Positions 33,598 through 45,740 of a stretch of DNA of 64,000 nt are shown one piece after another (position 1 is the stretch's first letter; every line of letters starts with the position of its first letter). The stretch lies in contig NC_070570.1 in NCBI RefSeq assembly GCF_026914185.1, positions 1,984,001 to 2,048,000 on the forward strand, read 5' to 3'. A program made the translations under genes and the position numbers. This DNA comes from Puccinia triticina (lineage: Eukaryota > Basidiomycota > Pucciniomycetes > Pucciniales > Pucciniaceae). The notes beneath the pieces are model-generated. The model did no database searches and had not been told where the DNA came from. It worked only from the letters and a program-made list of their open reading frames with translations.

Positions 33598-35171
33598 CTA
33601 CTTGGTGGCAATGGTCCGAGAAGAGAGGGGGCCTGGGATAAGGATTTCAACCCATGTCCATTCTTGAAGAGGTCGAAATTGGTTGAACAATCCCGGAGGG
33701 CGACAAGCATCACGAGTGAAGAGTGGAGCGGTAAGCAACAAGAACGAGGCCGTCCAAAGCTTGGCCCCACCCAACTTCTTCGGCACATGTGGGATAACAA
33801 ATGGCTCGAGAATCACCCCGAGTGCTTGAGCAAAGAAGAAAATGAAAGTGCCTGGTAGGGTCTTGAACAATTCTCGAGGATATGGATGGGGCTCCCGTTG
33901 GAAAGCATGCAGGGCTAGATAAAATGAATCATCCTCCTTTTAGATCAACAATGGTGAACCGTTTCTCAGAAATTCTGTCAGAGAGCAGCTCACGATATTC
34001 ATGAAGAAGTCCACTGACAGCAAAGACGGCGAAGACCCCACAAACCTTTTGCACCTCAGGCGAGGCACCCAATGCTCTAGCTAGTGAGATTGCCGGTTTA
34101 CCGCCGCAGAAGAGGAAAGCACGACGGAACTTCTGGTGCCAAGACTTCCCCCAGAAATGAGCCAAGGAAGAGAGTTCGAACAAGGAGCCGAAGTAGGGAG
34201 GCAAGCCTGCTGGATTAACCAACTCGGATAACTTGGGAGAAAGGCCCATTGTTTTGGCGATCGAGTATACCAGATGAAAAAGTAGTACCGCGATGGCACT
34301 CGGAATCTCGACAATGGTGCTGAGCGCGGTCATTGTGCCAACGGAGTGCAAGCATCCTGCTATGAAGCCGAGACCCCGAAATGAAGGGACACCCAGCCTT
34401 AGCAGCGCTCCTCGCGGATCGATCTCGTAGTTGGCCCAGTCCTCAGAGTAGAGCACGAAGCCTAAACTTGGCAAGAGAACCATTTGAAGCCGTACCAGTT
34501 CGAGAAGCGCTTGCGCGAACGAATTCGTGTTCCCTTTGCTCTCAGGTCCCCACGACCATCTCAACCCGCGTTGACTGTTGAAGGAGAAGGACAAATGTTA
34601 ACCAACGTGGCTAGAAAAGCTGTAAATAGTATTGCACAGATACCGCAACGCACGAGGTAAATAGCAACACCGTCCATAAGGCAAAGTCACCCAAACCAGA
34701 CTGCCTTTTTTCCAATGAAAGTTCGTCCGTCGAATCCTTCTTCCAAACGGGCACGCCTTGGACAATTTTCAAACTACGGATGTGGTATGGCCCGGAGGCG
34801 AAAGTCCATTCGAGCGATTTGAAGATCATGATTGCGGCCATTATCCCGGGAAAGACTGATCGATCTTGGATCGGGAGGGCGGGCAGACGAAAGGGATAGG
34901 ATAGCCACCACCCAATGGTCAGTGGTCCCAAAGATAATCGGGTGAGTCGGGCGGAGGTCGAGCCTTGGAATTTGGGATGAAGAAGGGCGCATTGGATAAC
35001 CATCAGACTGATGATAAAGCTCTTCTCAAATATCCCGGCCGGTGCTATTCCTCGGACTGGTTCTGCTGAGCTCGATTCCCAGCTTGATAAAGTTGCATTT
35101 ACCGCTGACCAAGGGGACTTGAGACCTTTCAGAGGGAAGAAGTTTGTCTGATGGGGATTGACACTCTCCAT
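33598..35171 (-). CDS. Wax-synthase-domain (MBOAT-like) acyltransferase, frame break near the 3' end
   Basis: A polytopic membrane protein of the fungal wax-synthase-like group, acyltransferases that esterify alcohols or sterol-like acceptors; the substrate is unknown. Exon 1 is 35171-34654 and exon 2 starts at 34574 (donor GTGCGT, acceptor caacag, phase 2). Recognisable motifs are RGLRWSWGPES after the intron, FWGKSWHQKFRRAF (the wax synthase signature), and SGLLHEY with the probable active-site His. Many hydrophobic helices are present. The frame of exon 2 stops at 33929, yet clear family sequence continues in another frame from about 33935 (YLALHAFQREPHPYPRELF, then FFFAQALGVILEP) to a stop at 33598. 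No intron with consensus ends restores the frame without deleting the HEY motif. I infer a one-base frameshift near 33930-33945, either a sequence error or gene inactivation. Confidence 0.7.
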
Positions 35172-36129
35172 ACTGCAACGAAAGTAACAAAAAATTGATG
35201 GTTCTTAGTGATATGTTTTTGGGGTTTCTGGGAATTTTGTCCCTTAGACTGCTGGATAAAACAAGCAGGAAGGGCAAAGGTCCTTTTGAAAAAAAAAATC
35301 GAGCACCTAGCGTACGAGCACGTAACTCGGAAGGCAGCCAAGTAGAACAGGGCTATCCTCTTCCGAAGGCACCTTGATCCAACCCATCCTATTGGGAAGC
35401 AAGAAACGCTGGAGATCCTCGGCTTGTTTATCCCCTACTCCCGTTCCGGCAATTTGTAGTTGAAAATAAATGAATAAAAGCTTGCGGCCATTTATAAATA
35501 AGGGTGTGCGCTGGCCTAACTCGTAGGGTCTTTGTGGCATGGCGTGCCCCTCATACATAAAGAGAGGGATTCATTTGGTCAAGTGATAGCTGGACACGGC
35601 CCTGAATCGACACCGCACAGCTCCGATTCATGGAAAATTGCTTGGTGGCGGTACTCACCGTTCCGATGTGCAGTAGTACAGCCGGCTGCACTCGGCCACA
35701 ATCTTCACAACCTTTCACAACACGCTCACAATTTCTTCATCTTTCTTCAGGTAGAAGAAGCTCGTTCGGTTTTTCCGTACCGGGGGATAGTGGAGCCGGC
35801 CTTGCCCGTCTGTCAGGGGTTTTCTAGGGTATAAAAGAACCTGCCTGACTCGCACTGCAAGTGCCTCTGCAATCTACATCAGCCAGATACCATCGCACCA
35901 ATTAGCGCTCTACTTCTAACTTAAGACAAATTCCCCCTTCGGAGGGCCCTGGTACACAGCCTGGGCTGGCGCGAAGCGTCCGAAGGAGGGACTTGGGATT
36001 AATGTCCAATCTGACTTGATGTTCTCATCAGCAGGTTTGCTTGAGCTCCAGATTCCAATCTCTTCTCTTTTCTTCATTTCCTTTCAATCGTTTTATTAAC
36101 TTCATGATGATGTAATGTTGAAGATATCA
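35172..36129. other. Intergenic with TATA box and hairpin, possible solo LTR
   Basis: No gene is seen. A TATA-like tataaaag lies at about 35831 after tgtcaggggttttctaggg, and an inverted repeat ccccttcgga / tccgaagga occurs at about 35934-35985. The promoter-like core followed by a GC hairpin resembles LTR architecture, but I could not define both ends or a target duplication. Confidence 0.35.
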
Positions 36130-39100
36130 TCAGAGCGATGATGGATTGAAAACAGAAGTAGTCAACTGTCTTCTTTCAACACCAATCCCAGCCAAGAAGA
36201 TGCAAGGATTGTGATTTGATCGATAAGCATGTTTGCCAATCTGATGCGTAGAATGATTTGTAAGATCAACTGCAAGATCTATGGAAGTACAATCAGCGAC
36301 GTCGGTGTGGAAGATGTTTAGTAAATCGATTTGCGGCGGACTGTTTGCCTTGGGCGTCGAATTGATAGACCAAACCTTGAGCTTTTGGTCGGCGGAAACG
36401 CTGAATAGTGTTATTCTATCTTTAATCCCCTGCTCATCGTCGAGAGAGTGAAAACCTAACATAAAAACATCTGGAATCATCGCTTCATTAGATTGAGGTC
36501 TTTGGCTGAATCCAGAAATATCATCCTTTTAGTAATTGGGAAGTCAATGAACAAACCATTAATACAACTAGCGTGTGCATGAAGCTTCTTCGCTACAATG
36601 ACATTTGCTTCCAGCGAACCAGTCGACCCCCTTCGAAAGAATTCCAGGCACTGTACAACTAAAGAGTTATCGTCCCCTCCAGTAGCAATAATCAGTCGCT
36701 TATCTGTATAGATGCGTATAGCAAAAGCCTCTATTCAACGAACTGCTTAAGAGTAATTTTGGGAAGTGCGAGAAAACTCACTTTGTGAATAGCTTTTTAC
36801 ACACCTCACACCACTTTGATGGTGAGGCAGAGTCAACAAAAGTTCTATGGTCTGAGATTCTAGAATCTTGCCCTCCTTGATTGCGGCGAAGTCAATTTTT
36901 GGCAGGGTCAAAACACGGACACTTCCCATTCATCAAAAAGAAAATCAGCAAATTGATGATATTATGGGCGAACAAAAAAACAGCTCAAGAGTAACATACG
37001 TCCCGTCAGCCAATCCGGCCAGTATCAATATTTCCCACACATTCAACACTTCGAGATGAAGCAGTTGGATGGAGAAGACGCAATAATGAGTTTTGTATTG
37101 AAAAAGAAGCTGTTGCTCCTTTTTGTCTACGTCCAAGGTCCATACCTGTGCTCAAGATAGATAGACAATGTTCATTCAGCCGGGAGAGTCAATTATGGGC
37201 TTAAAAATGACTGGATAGGTATTTACTCTGATATTTCCATCGCTTTGTGAGGTCGACAATAACCAGACTGCATCACCCAAATGTAAGGGATCCAAATCCA
37301 TGATTCTAACTTCGCTTTCTTCCGCAGAACGTTGACTAAAGCATGACCATGGCATGACGCCCAAGTCGATTTCGTTTATAGAGCTCGCCTTCGGATGCCA
37401 ATCTAAAGTGATTTGAAATATTTGAAACATTTCTCGGGAGCCAGATATAACCAAAAAGAGGGAGTCCCTTTGAACCTGAAATCCATTGCAAAACTTTTGC
37501 GTAACACCACATTGAGAAGAATTTTTCAACCATGCCAGGCACTTGACTGCAAAAGGAATTCTAGCATTCCTATATACTCTGATTAGTGGCTCAGAAGTAC
37601 TCTGGCGTTGATCTGTAAGAGATGTATCGTCAGTTGAATAAATCTGGAAAGGAAGTATTGGGTTTCCATGCGTTCACTCACTCAGAGACAGCTCCAAAAC
37701 TCCGTTCTCAGAACCAGTGGCTACTATTTCAGATAGGCCTTGAAAAACAGATGCCACTTTTAGACAATTAATCTCTCGACCATGAGTCCCGAAGTCGGGC
37801 ATAAAGCTCATGGGACTACTTATGCTCGGAAGCGATAGTTCGTCTACCAAAATCTGTAAGAAAAAAAGTGAGACCAGAAGGTCAATAATTTGATAAGACA
37901 CGTGTCCGCAAGAAGTCGCGCAAGAAGCGATAAGACTTACAGATCCTTTTTGCTGATAGAAAAGAAAGCTTCGATTTGCACGGTTCCGACAAACCCACAT
38001 GTTCGGCTTTCCGTTGCAGGCAACTTTACAACTGCCGATCTAGTCGAGGGAAAGAAAATTGAGGACATGTTTTTCAACAACCTTCTATATCCTTTAATTC
38101 AGAGGTAAGTGCGGTGGGAAAATAAAATACCATCGAACCAGTGTGACGATCGAAAATCTTCCACCAAGCCTTTTCAAATCCAGCGATGTAGCGCAAGTTG
38201 TGAGGATAGTCGAGAAATGTTTCAAGACTGCCTTTACTGATCGGATTTTGATGGATCTGTAAGATTTTGATTTCGTTGTTCACGACTTCCACATAGCATT
38301 TTGTTAAATTTCCATCATGTCCAAGAGTGCTTAAGCTCAAGCAATTCTTGTAGCAATTGAATGAGTGATCTTGTTTCTGGTCAAGATCAATATCAAGAAT
38401 GCCGTTTTCGTGCAGTGATGCAATCGGACCAATGCAGCTCTCCTTCTGCGATACCTCGCTCACGGCTAGACATCCGGTGACATCACCAGCAAAGACCAAT
38501 AAACGTGCTGGGTCCTTGGTTTCCAGAAGCTTTATGCAGGTGGGAGTCTTCATAGACCGGAGGCACATCCGAAATATTAGTTCTGGATCCCTGTTTTCCT
38601 AGACGCTTCCAGAAAGCTAAAATATTAGTGAAATCTCTTGATGTGTTCAATCATGGGAAGACAAATTTACCGAAATCTTGTAAAGAAGACAGGCATTTTG
38701 CTTGCAGTCATATATCAAAGCAAATACGTTTAAATCTAACATGATCAGTAGCATTGCACCTGAATCAGTATTCTTGATCATCAATAGCAAAAGGTTTTGT
38801 GTACTTGCCTGTTGTGACGCAAACCGTAAACATGGTAATTGTATGCCCGAGATCATGAAGTTGAGTCTTTGGATCAGATTCTCCTATGTCATGAATAGAA
38901 AGCAGATGGCCTTGGTTGGTGGCAATAAATGCCGCGCGATCGCATCCTGGTACAAATCGTACATGGCATTGTGAACGGAAAGCGGAATGATGACGGTAGA
39001 CCAAAGTTTCGGGAGAATTCTTATCGAAAAGAAAACGTGTATAAATAGATCTAGAAGACAATTTATCATTGTGAAGTTTTAGCGCAGGAAAGATCATCAA

Positions 39101-40780
39101 GGAACACGGGCAAACCACTTACCCATCTTGGCATACAAATACAACTTTGCTTGCGTCCGAACTAACGTTGAAAGCTTTGATGGAGCTTTGATTGGTACTG
39201 CTGATCTTTTTGGCTAGACGAGAAAAAAAAGGGGCAGCATTTTAAAATATCAGATAGATCATATAAAAGTGTACCATAGTTGAACAAATGAGTCCTACAG
39301 ATGATTTCGGCAGTATTATTATTTGGCTCTATCAAAGCTGAACAAATTTTTCCGTCGGCTCCTCCGGTAAGCTTCAAGAGATACATGAGATGAGTTTAAG
39401 TATATTTATCAAATTGTTTGTTTTCCATTTACTTACCAAGTAACCAGTCTTTTCATCATGCGTGACGGACCAAATGGACCTTCCGTCATGAGCGGATTGT
39501 ATTATGGAGAATGGTTTAGGGGAAAATTTTGTCCGGTTGTTGCTGCCAGTCTCTAGAGTGTCAGGGGTTCTAGGTGTGGAAATTTTCCACGTCAAAGCTC
39601 GACAGTCCTGTTCCGCGGGCCGAGTATGGGATTCCAAAGGCAGTGAGTTTTTATTGTGATGGTCACAGATACGCCAGGAAGATTATTTTTTGAAAAAAGG
39701 GAAAACTGACTTCTCCTACGCTGGTCAGCTGCTCACTATTCCACCAATGAACACGCCAAACACGTCCCAAGTGGCCCCAGAGGACAAGAGCGGGAGTGCC
39801 TGGATTTGTGAGGTCCCAAACGCGTAGAGACCTGTCCTCTGATGCGGTACAGAGCTTTTCTCCTAGAGCCGAATATGACAGATCGTATACAGCACCTCTA
39901 TGGCCGATGAGAGTGGTTTGGATTGACTGGATAGATTGACATTGATTGTCGGCTTTCCATTCCCATATCGTCACATTGCCTGATATAGCTCCACCTGCTA
40001 TGCAAAAGATGTCGAGTTGGTCTTGCTCTCGAATCAGAATCTGGCCTGACAGCAATAGCGTGGTGTCTTGACAAGCAACAGAGGATATCTCTTGTAGGTG
40101 TCCACAAGCGTCTAGTCGATAAATTATCAATCGATTGTGGGCTGTAAGCAGAGCAATCTGCGTGTGCCCGGTGGAAGATCGACCACGGTAGTCAATATCT
40201 ATTATCCAATCATCGATGGTAAGAGCCTTCAGTTTTTTAAATACTAAGCTAATCAAGTAACCCAGAACCAATCCAGTTACGGTGAACCGGTGTGAGGCAA
40301 AACGATGTGATCAAATTGAAGCATACTGAAATCGCGATATCGACGCGCAAAAAAAGGCCAAGAGGGATTCGACAAGTTGAAAGTTTCTGACCTTGCGGAA
40401 TTCTTACACTCTTGGGCGTCCACATTGACAAGGGAGCTCTCAAGAGAGCAGATAGCGAATTCTCTTCCCCCTGCACAGACAAATGAGCCGCTAAGAGTGT
40501 CAATGGGTCCTTCTACATTGCCTTTGGGATATTCAAGAGGCTTGATACGGTGGATGCGATCATGAGTCAAGACCTTGCGATATAGCTTTGGCGGCTCAGA
40601 ATTTCTTCTGGAGGGAAGATGAGTTGAGGGTGCCAAGCTGAAAATTGACAGGAAGGATCCCGATCCGACTAGTAGAAGCTGATCGCTGGCCTTCAGTGGG
40701 CTTGAAATTATTCGCAGGGAGGTAATCGGACCCACAAAAGACCGATCGTTCGACGAGAGCTCCCGTGTCTGCTGGGACAT
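36130..40780 (-). CDS. WDR6: WDR6/Rtt10-like WD40 protein
   Basis: A long beta-propeller protein. Relatives (human WDR6, yeast Rtt10/Trm734) partner the tRNA 2'-O-methyltransferase Trm7/FTSJ1 for modification of position 34. The gene starts at the ATG at 40780 (MSQQTRELSS) and stops at 36130, interrupted by many short introns. Segments in order include DWIIDIDYRGRSSTGHTQIALLTA (about 40220-40140), the diagnostic WD repeat GHRGAVYDLSYSALGEKLCTASEDRSLRVWDL (about 39910-39810), GHLGRVWRVHWWN, SVGE/DCRALTWKI across the intron at about 39711-39615, SAHDGRSIWSV, TGGADGKI, a large middle portion from 38570 to 37170, and a terminal SVSADQKLKVWSI (about 36400). The order fits the roughly 1000-residue family architecture. 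I did not fix every exon edge. The gene is divergent from family gene A, and its 5' part has been duplicated along with that gene. Confidence 0.85.
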
Positions 40781-40966
40781 GATCTGATGATAGCCTGAGA
40801 TTGGTCTGTAGGCCTGTTGTCTGGCGCAGCAGGCCGTTCTTTATCAAGCGATCCGGAACCCGCATATCCGCCGAAATGTGTCGAACCCGCGGACAGGTGC
40901 AGGGTTCGTCCTGGTTCGTCACTTGATAAAAAAGTGTGTGAACATCACTTAGCCCTTGCAACCACC
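40781..40966. promoter_or_regulatory. Shared divergent promoter region of WDR6-like gene and family gene A
   Basis: Only 186 bp separate the two start codons, so both promoters and 5' UTRs must lie here. Related sequence (aaatgtg-cgaaccc-cggaca-tgcagggttcg) lies upstream of gene C (about 45380-45415) and of the decayed copy D (about 47935-47975), which shows the promoter was duplicated with the genes. No TATA box is evident. Confidence 0.6.
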
Positions 40967-42471
40967 ATGGCCGGAAACGCCGGAATGTCCGGGTTAATCA
41001 ACTCATTCGAATTACTACAAAGCGAAGACCAAAAAGAAGAAGCCCAAAACTACGAGGGTAACCTAATCACCATGCCATATTATCTACTACGAGCCATAAG
41101 CGAAGACGGGAAGACTCACGAATTTTCTGGTTTGGAATGCTTTCCACTGCAGGTCAAGTTATGAAGGAAATCGTGCGCATCAATAACGAATATCATTCGA
41201 TCTGGGACCGGATCAATTACGGGCAGGAGCCGCTCGCCATATTTAACGAAATCGCAATACGAACTCAGCTCTTAGCTAAACTACAATCGAAATCGCTGCC
41301 TAGCTTACGCCGTCACGTTCTCGCGCTTTCGAGAATTCTGCTTCTTCGCCGATCAGATCCGCCACTTGATAATCAGCCAATGCCTCTCGTTTACAAATGG
41401 AAATTGATGTTAAAAGTTTTATTAAAACTGGAGAGCACCTTACGAGACGTTAAATTTGCGATCGCATGTATCAGTCCAGCTCTAGATAGCAAAGAAATGA
41501 GAGATGATAAAGATTTCAAGCAGTTGAAGTTCTTCAGATCTTCTCGTTTAGCATTAAGAACGTACGCGGCAACCGGAAAAGTTGGTGCATTTCTTCAAAA
41601 TTCTTATAGATTCATCTATGAATCCGGACAACATTGTTATGAAGACCCTTCGAGGAGACATGAGATCGAGACGATGGCAATTGCGTGCTCGGAATCAATC
41701 AACTGGACGCTCATCTACATCAGCAAATCCGAAGTGAATGTTTTCCAAGACGCTTGGGAAGGAGCTATCGAATCGATAAGCGATTCGCTGGGGAAGTTTG
41801 TCAAATTTCTCAATGGATTTGAATCAGAAATCGAAGAAGAAGAAGAAGAAGAAGAAGAAGAGGAGGAGGAGGAGGAGGAGGAGGAGGAGGGGCAAGAGGA
41901 AGAAGAAGAGGATGATGAAGCAGAACGTGAAGAAGAGGCGGAAGAAGAAGATGGACATTCACTCGCTAATCGCGATTCAACTGGCCCTCAAAGCGCCCGT
42001 CCTGTGAATGATACGTCCGATACGCCGCCGCAAGCCGATCATATTCGACTCTCGCATACGCCATTATCAATAATATCGGTCATAAAGCTCTCGAGAATAT
42101 TTGTGGCAAAGCTACTGAAGATTTCGACTGACAAAGAAAACTTAACGATGGTAAGCGATCTGAGTTCAAGAGAGATCGACATGTTCGGCAGAACGACCCA
42201 GGCAATTTCAGAAAGCATTGCGAGACTTGTAAATGCTCTGCGCGCAGCCAACCCGGACGACCAAGTTGATGATTCTGAGATCATGACGAAATCGATTTCC
42301 GATCTGCTCGGTGCTCCTAGAGTTATCTTACTACTCCTCCAGCATATCTTTCGTCCTGTTCATCCCGATCGGCTTTGGTACAAAATTCATCTCAAGGCTT
42401 GGTTCTATCAGTGGAATAAACTGCATCGCTTGGCCACTCAGCAATTCCTCGACGATATCACTATGTCCTAA
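40967..42471 (+). CDS. Tandem-family hypothetical protein A
   Basis: Two exons, 40967-41057 and 41153-42471, give 469 residues; the phase-1 junction joins YEG to QVMKEIVRI. Exon 1 encodes the family's short conserved head (GMSGLINSFELLQSEDQK). The N-terminal half is alpha-helical with conserved IWDRINYGQEP, RTQLLAKLQSKSLPSLRRH, RRSDPPLDNQP and IACISPALD. An acidic linker begins at residue 258 with 19 consecutive Glu and continues Glu/Asp-rich to about residue 307. The C-terminal half has IKLSR, STDKENLTMVSDLSSRE and a conserved end IHLKAWFYQWNKLHRLATQ. No signal peptide or membrane segment is visible, so it is probably intracellular. I cannot assign a function. The family appears fungal and probably rust-specific. 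It is divergently paired with the WDR6-like gene. Confidence 0.85.
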
Positions 42472-42639
42472 TTCCTCCTACCTCTTGCATCTTGCTTGAT
42501 AGTCATCAATATTCTTCCCTTTTTCCAACCAAAATCTCCCACAAGAACCCTTGAATATTTTCACCTGAATATGAACACTTGAAGCTTGGATCCATGTATA
42601 GTAATGATATAACTTATCTTGCCTTGATAAAAAAGGCGT

Positions 42640-42912
42640 AAAAGAGCCAGTCATTTCTCTGTGAAAGTTGCTATCAGTCTCTAGAGTGTCAGGAGCTATA
42701 GGTGTGGAAATGTTCCATGTCAAAGCTTGACAGTCATGCTCCGGTGGCCGAGCATGGGATTGAAAAGCCATTGAGTTGTGATTATGATGCTCACAGGTAC
42801 GCCAGGAAGATTACTGATTGAAGAAAAAGGAAAACTGCCTTCTCCTACTGTGGTGAGTCGCTCACTATTCCACCAATGGGAGCGCCAAACACGTTCCAAG
42901 TGGCACAAGAGT
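42640..42912 (-). pseudogene. Relic of the WDR6-like gene (exon 2/intron/exon 3), after gene A
   Basis: It matches 39550-39795 of the WD40 gene in the same orientation. On the minus strand one reads RVWRSHWWNSERLTTVGE, an intron-like gap, then DCQALTWNISTP and DTLETDSN. The intron between the two exons is retained, so this is a DNA-level duplicate and not a retrocopy. It sits between family genes A and B. Confidence 0.85.
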
Positions 42913-43190
42913 ACAAGAAAATCACCTGTTGTGGGTATGCCGACACCCCTGAACTTGAAGTATTTTTTGGCAACATTCGTCTTGAGGGCGCTGGGGCACC
43001 GCGATCCGGGCAGAATGTGTCAAACCTGCTGTCGGATACGGACAGTGTCCGTTCGAGTTGACTCCGCAATCCGCAGCACCCTGCGCAACACTTCGGGCAA
43101 AGTCTGTCCCACAACTTGTCGAGACCCCACTCACTCCCAGCATCGCACCCTTGAAGTTTTGAACCCTGGGTCCCACAACAGTTGAGCACA

Positions 43191-44129
43191 ATGTCCGACT
43201 CTAAAGACGGCGGTATGTCCGGGTTGATCAACTCATTCGCAACACTACAAAGCAAAGACCAAAAAGCAGAGATCCAAAGCCACGAGGGTAACCTACTCAC
43301 CACTTCACATTATGCACTATGAACAAAAGACTGACAGAGTTTCTCTTTTGGACCGCCTTCCATTATAGTTTTAGTGACGAATGAAATGATCCGCATTCAT
43401 AACGAATATCTCTCGATGTGGGAGCGGATCAATTACGGTAAAGAGCCACGGGTTCTATTTAACGAAATTGAAATACGAACTCAGCTCTTGGCTAAACTGA
43501 AATCAAAATCGTTACCTAGCTTACGCCGCCACACTAATGCGATTTCGAAAGCACTACTTCTGCGTCGATCGGATCCGCCACTTGATACTCAACCGACGCC
43601 GCTCGTTTACAAATTAAAATTAGTCATGAAAAGTTTATCGAAACTGGAGAGCACCTTACGCGACATCAAATTTGCGGTAGCTTGTATCAGTCCAGCTTTG
43701 GATGTCAGAGAAATGAGGGATGACAGAGATTTCAAGGATTTGAAGTTCTTCAAATCGGCTCGTTTGGCACTAATAACCTACGCGGCAACCGGGCGAGTTT
43801 GTGAATTCCTTCGAATCTCTCACAAATTTATCAAAGAATTCGAGCAACATTTTTATGAAGACCCTTCGAGGAGACACGAGATCGAGAAGATGGCAAATAC
43901 TTGCGCGGAAGCGGTCAACCGGGCGCTCATCTTCATCGATAAATCCGAAGTGAATGTTATCCAAGACGGATGGAAAGCAGATATAAAATCGATGAGCAAT
44001 ACGCTTGAGGGGTTTGTCGAATTTATCCATCGATTCGAGAGACAAATGAAAGCAAAACAAGAAGAGCAGGAGAAGGAGGAACAGGAAGGAAAAGAAGACG
44101 ACGACGACGACGACGATGATGATGATGAC

Positions 44130-44210
<81 letters not shown>

Positions 44211-44768
44211 GATGACGAAGATGACAGCCATTCGCTCACTAATCGAGTCTCCACTGGCACGGAAACCACACACCCTGCGAATGATACAACCCAGATGCCG
44301 CAAGAAGTCGATGCTCCAGACATTCCGTATAGGACAGTATGTTTGTGGTCGATCATCAAGCTATCGAGAATCGCAGTGGCAAAGCTATTGAAGATGTCGA
44401 CCGACACAAAAAACTTGACGATGGCCAGCGATCTGAATTCAAGAGAGCTCGAACTGTTCGTCGGAGCGGCCAAGTCAATTTCAGAAAGAGTTGCGAGTAT
44501 TTTGGGTTCTATACGCGCAGACATCCCCGACAACGAAGCTGGCGATCTGGAGATCCTCAAGAGAGCACTCTCCGATCTGCTCGGTGCTTCTAGGGCTATC
44601 TCGCTACTCAGCCAGTACATATTTCGCCCCGTCCATCCCGACCAGCTTCCGTCCAAAATTTGTCTCAAGGCTTGGTTTTATCAGTGGAATAAACTCTATC
44701 GTATGGCCATTCAAAACTTCCTCAAAGATGTCTTCGACGAGAATGGAAACTACATCGACGATGCTTGA
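43191..44768 (+). CDS. Tandem-family hypothetical protein B, with 37-residue poly-Asp
   Basis: Exons 43191-43287 and 43369-44768 give 498 residues, with the same phase-1 intron as gene A. The head (GMSGLINSFATLQSKDQK) and core motifs (MWERINYGKEP, RTQLLAKLKSKSLPSLRRH, LRRSDPPLDTQP, IACISPALD-type VACISPALD) match gene A. At residue 276 a run of 37 Asp (44097-44207) is encoded mostly by a GAT microsatellite, at the place where gene A has poly-Glu. The C-terminal half keeps IIKLSR, STDTKNLTMASDLNSRE and LKAWFYQWNKLYRMAIQ. The end differs from A, finishing DENGNYIDDA. Function is unknown. Confidence 0.85.
44097..44207 (+). repeat. GAC/GAT trinucleotide microsatellite in gene B
   Basis: 37 consecutive Asp codons, GAC at the start and then almost pure GAT. 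Reading the other frames or strand gives poly-Ser, poly-Ile, poly-Met and poly-Val runs, which are shadows. Confidence 0.95.
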
Positions 44769-45240
44769 CGATGTCGGGCTCACTCTGACCTAATCCCTAC
44801 TACTTGTTGCATTGATCTTGGTTTTGCTTGATAATCTTCCATTTTCTTCTCCTATTACAAACTCAGACAGTTGAGGTTTTCAGCTATGTATAGCAATCAA
44901 ATAGCTTGTCTCTGTGACCTTGAGGAAGCGCCAATAAAAGGCCCACAACAGTGAGCTGTCCCTACGACGCAAGGGCCGGAAAGGACCCTTGGTGGTTGAC
45001 CAGGTGGTGCATCCTTGTTGCCAGTCGGGATTCTTTCCAGTTGGCAAGATTCCTCCTCGCCGGTGGGCTTGTGCAACTAATAAGTATACCTCCTGGTCAG
45101 GCCTTGTCGACTGGCCCGGTGAAGATTTCTTTCAGTGCTTATCGGTTTAACATTGCGCGATGCCAGTCCAAGCCAACGCGAGTTCCATGTCCATTTCAGC
45201 CCTTATTGCTGCGAAGCTTACAACAAGATGACAGTCTAGA

Positions 45241-45375
45241 CTCTCTGACGTCCACTTGGACAAGGGATCTCTCGACGAGACCATAGCAAATTCTCTTGGT
45301 ACAGATAAATGAGCCGCCAATCCTTTCCACAGGTCTTTCTGCATTGCCTTGGACTGATGCCTGATGTGATGGATA
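45241..45375 (-). pseudogene. Relic of WDR6-like exon 1, before gene C
   Basis: It matches about 40411-40550 of the WD40 gene in the same orientation: shared blocks cgtccac-ttg-acaaggga, caaattctctt, acagataaatgagccgc, tctacattgcctt-type text and gatgcgatgga-type text. The frame is not intact. It precedes a promoter copy and family gene C, in the same arrangement as the parental WDR6/gene A pair. Confidence 0.8.
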
Positions 45376-45522
45376 CGCGAAATGTGCGAAACCCGTGGAC
45401 AGACACAGGGTTCGTTAGTTTTTATAAAGCAAGTTGCATTACTTGTAGATAGACCCTGGACGCCTCGAGCGACCCCAGACCAGTTGGTCATGGTGTACGG
45501 CTCGCCTCCTGTATCCCCCGGG

Positions 45523-45530
45523 TATATAAG
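45523..45530 (+). promoter_or_regulatory. TATA box candidate for gene C
   Basis: tatataag within gggtatataagcccg, about 210 bases before the gene C start codon. A long 5' UTR would be implied. Confidence 0.5.
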
Positions 45531-45740
45531 CCCGTGAGATTTTCCTCGTTGCTCCATCTGCCCAGTCATCCAGGTTCTCATCGCATTGATTTCATAGTTT
45601 AGCATTTCTTCTAGGCATTTCTTTGCATCGCATTAGCATTCAGCGTTATCCGCAGCCGTAGTCAGCTTGTCATACAGTGTTGTTCCAGCCCTGCTTCTCT
45701 ACGCCACACTCACTAGTGGCGAGTCGCTTTACCCTTGAAC

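Noticed and set aside
43770..44668. Long minus-strand frames over gene B with poly-Ser or poly-Ile
   Set aside because: They are produced by the GAT microsatellite and the high codon regularity of gene B on the other strand; no family motifs.
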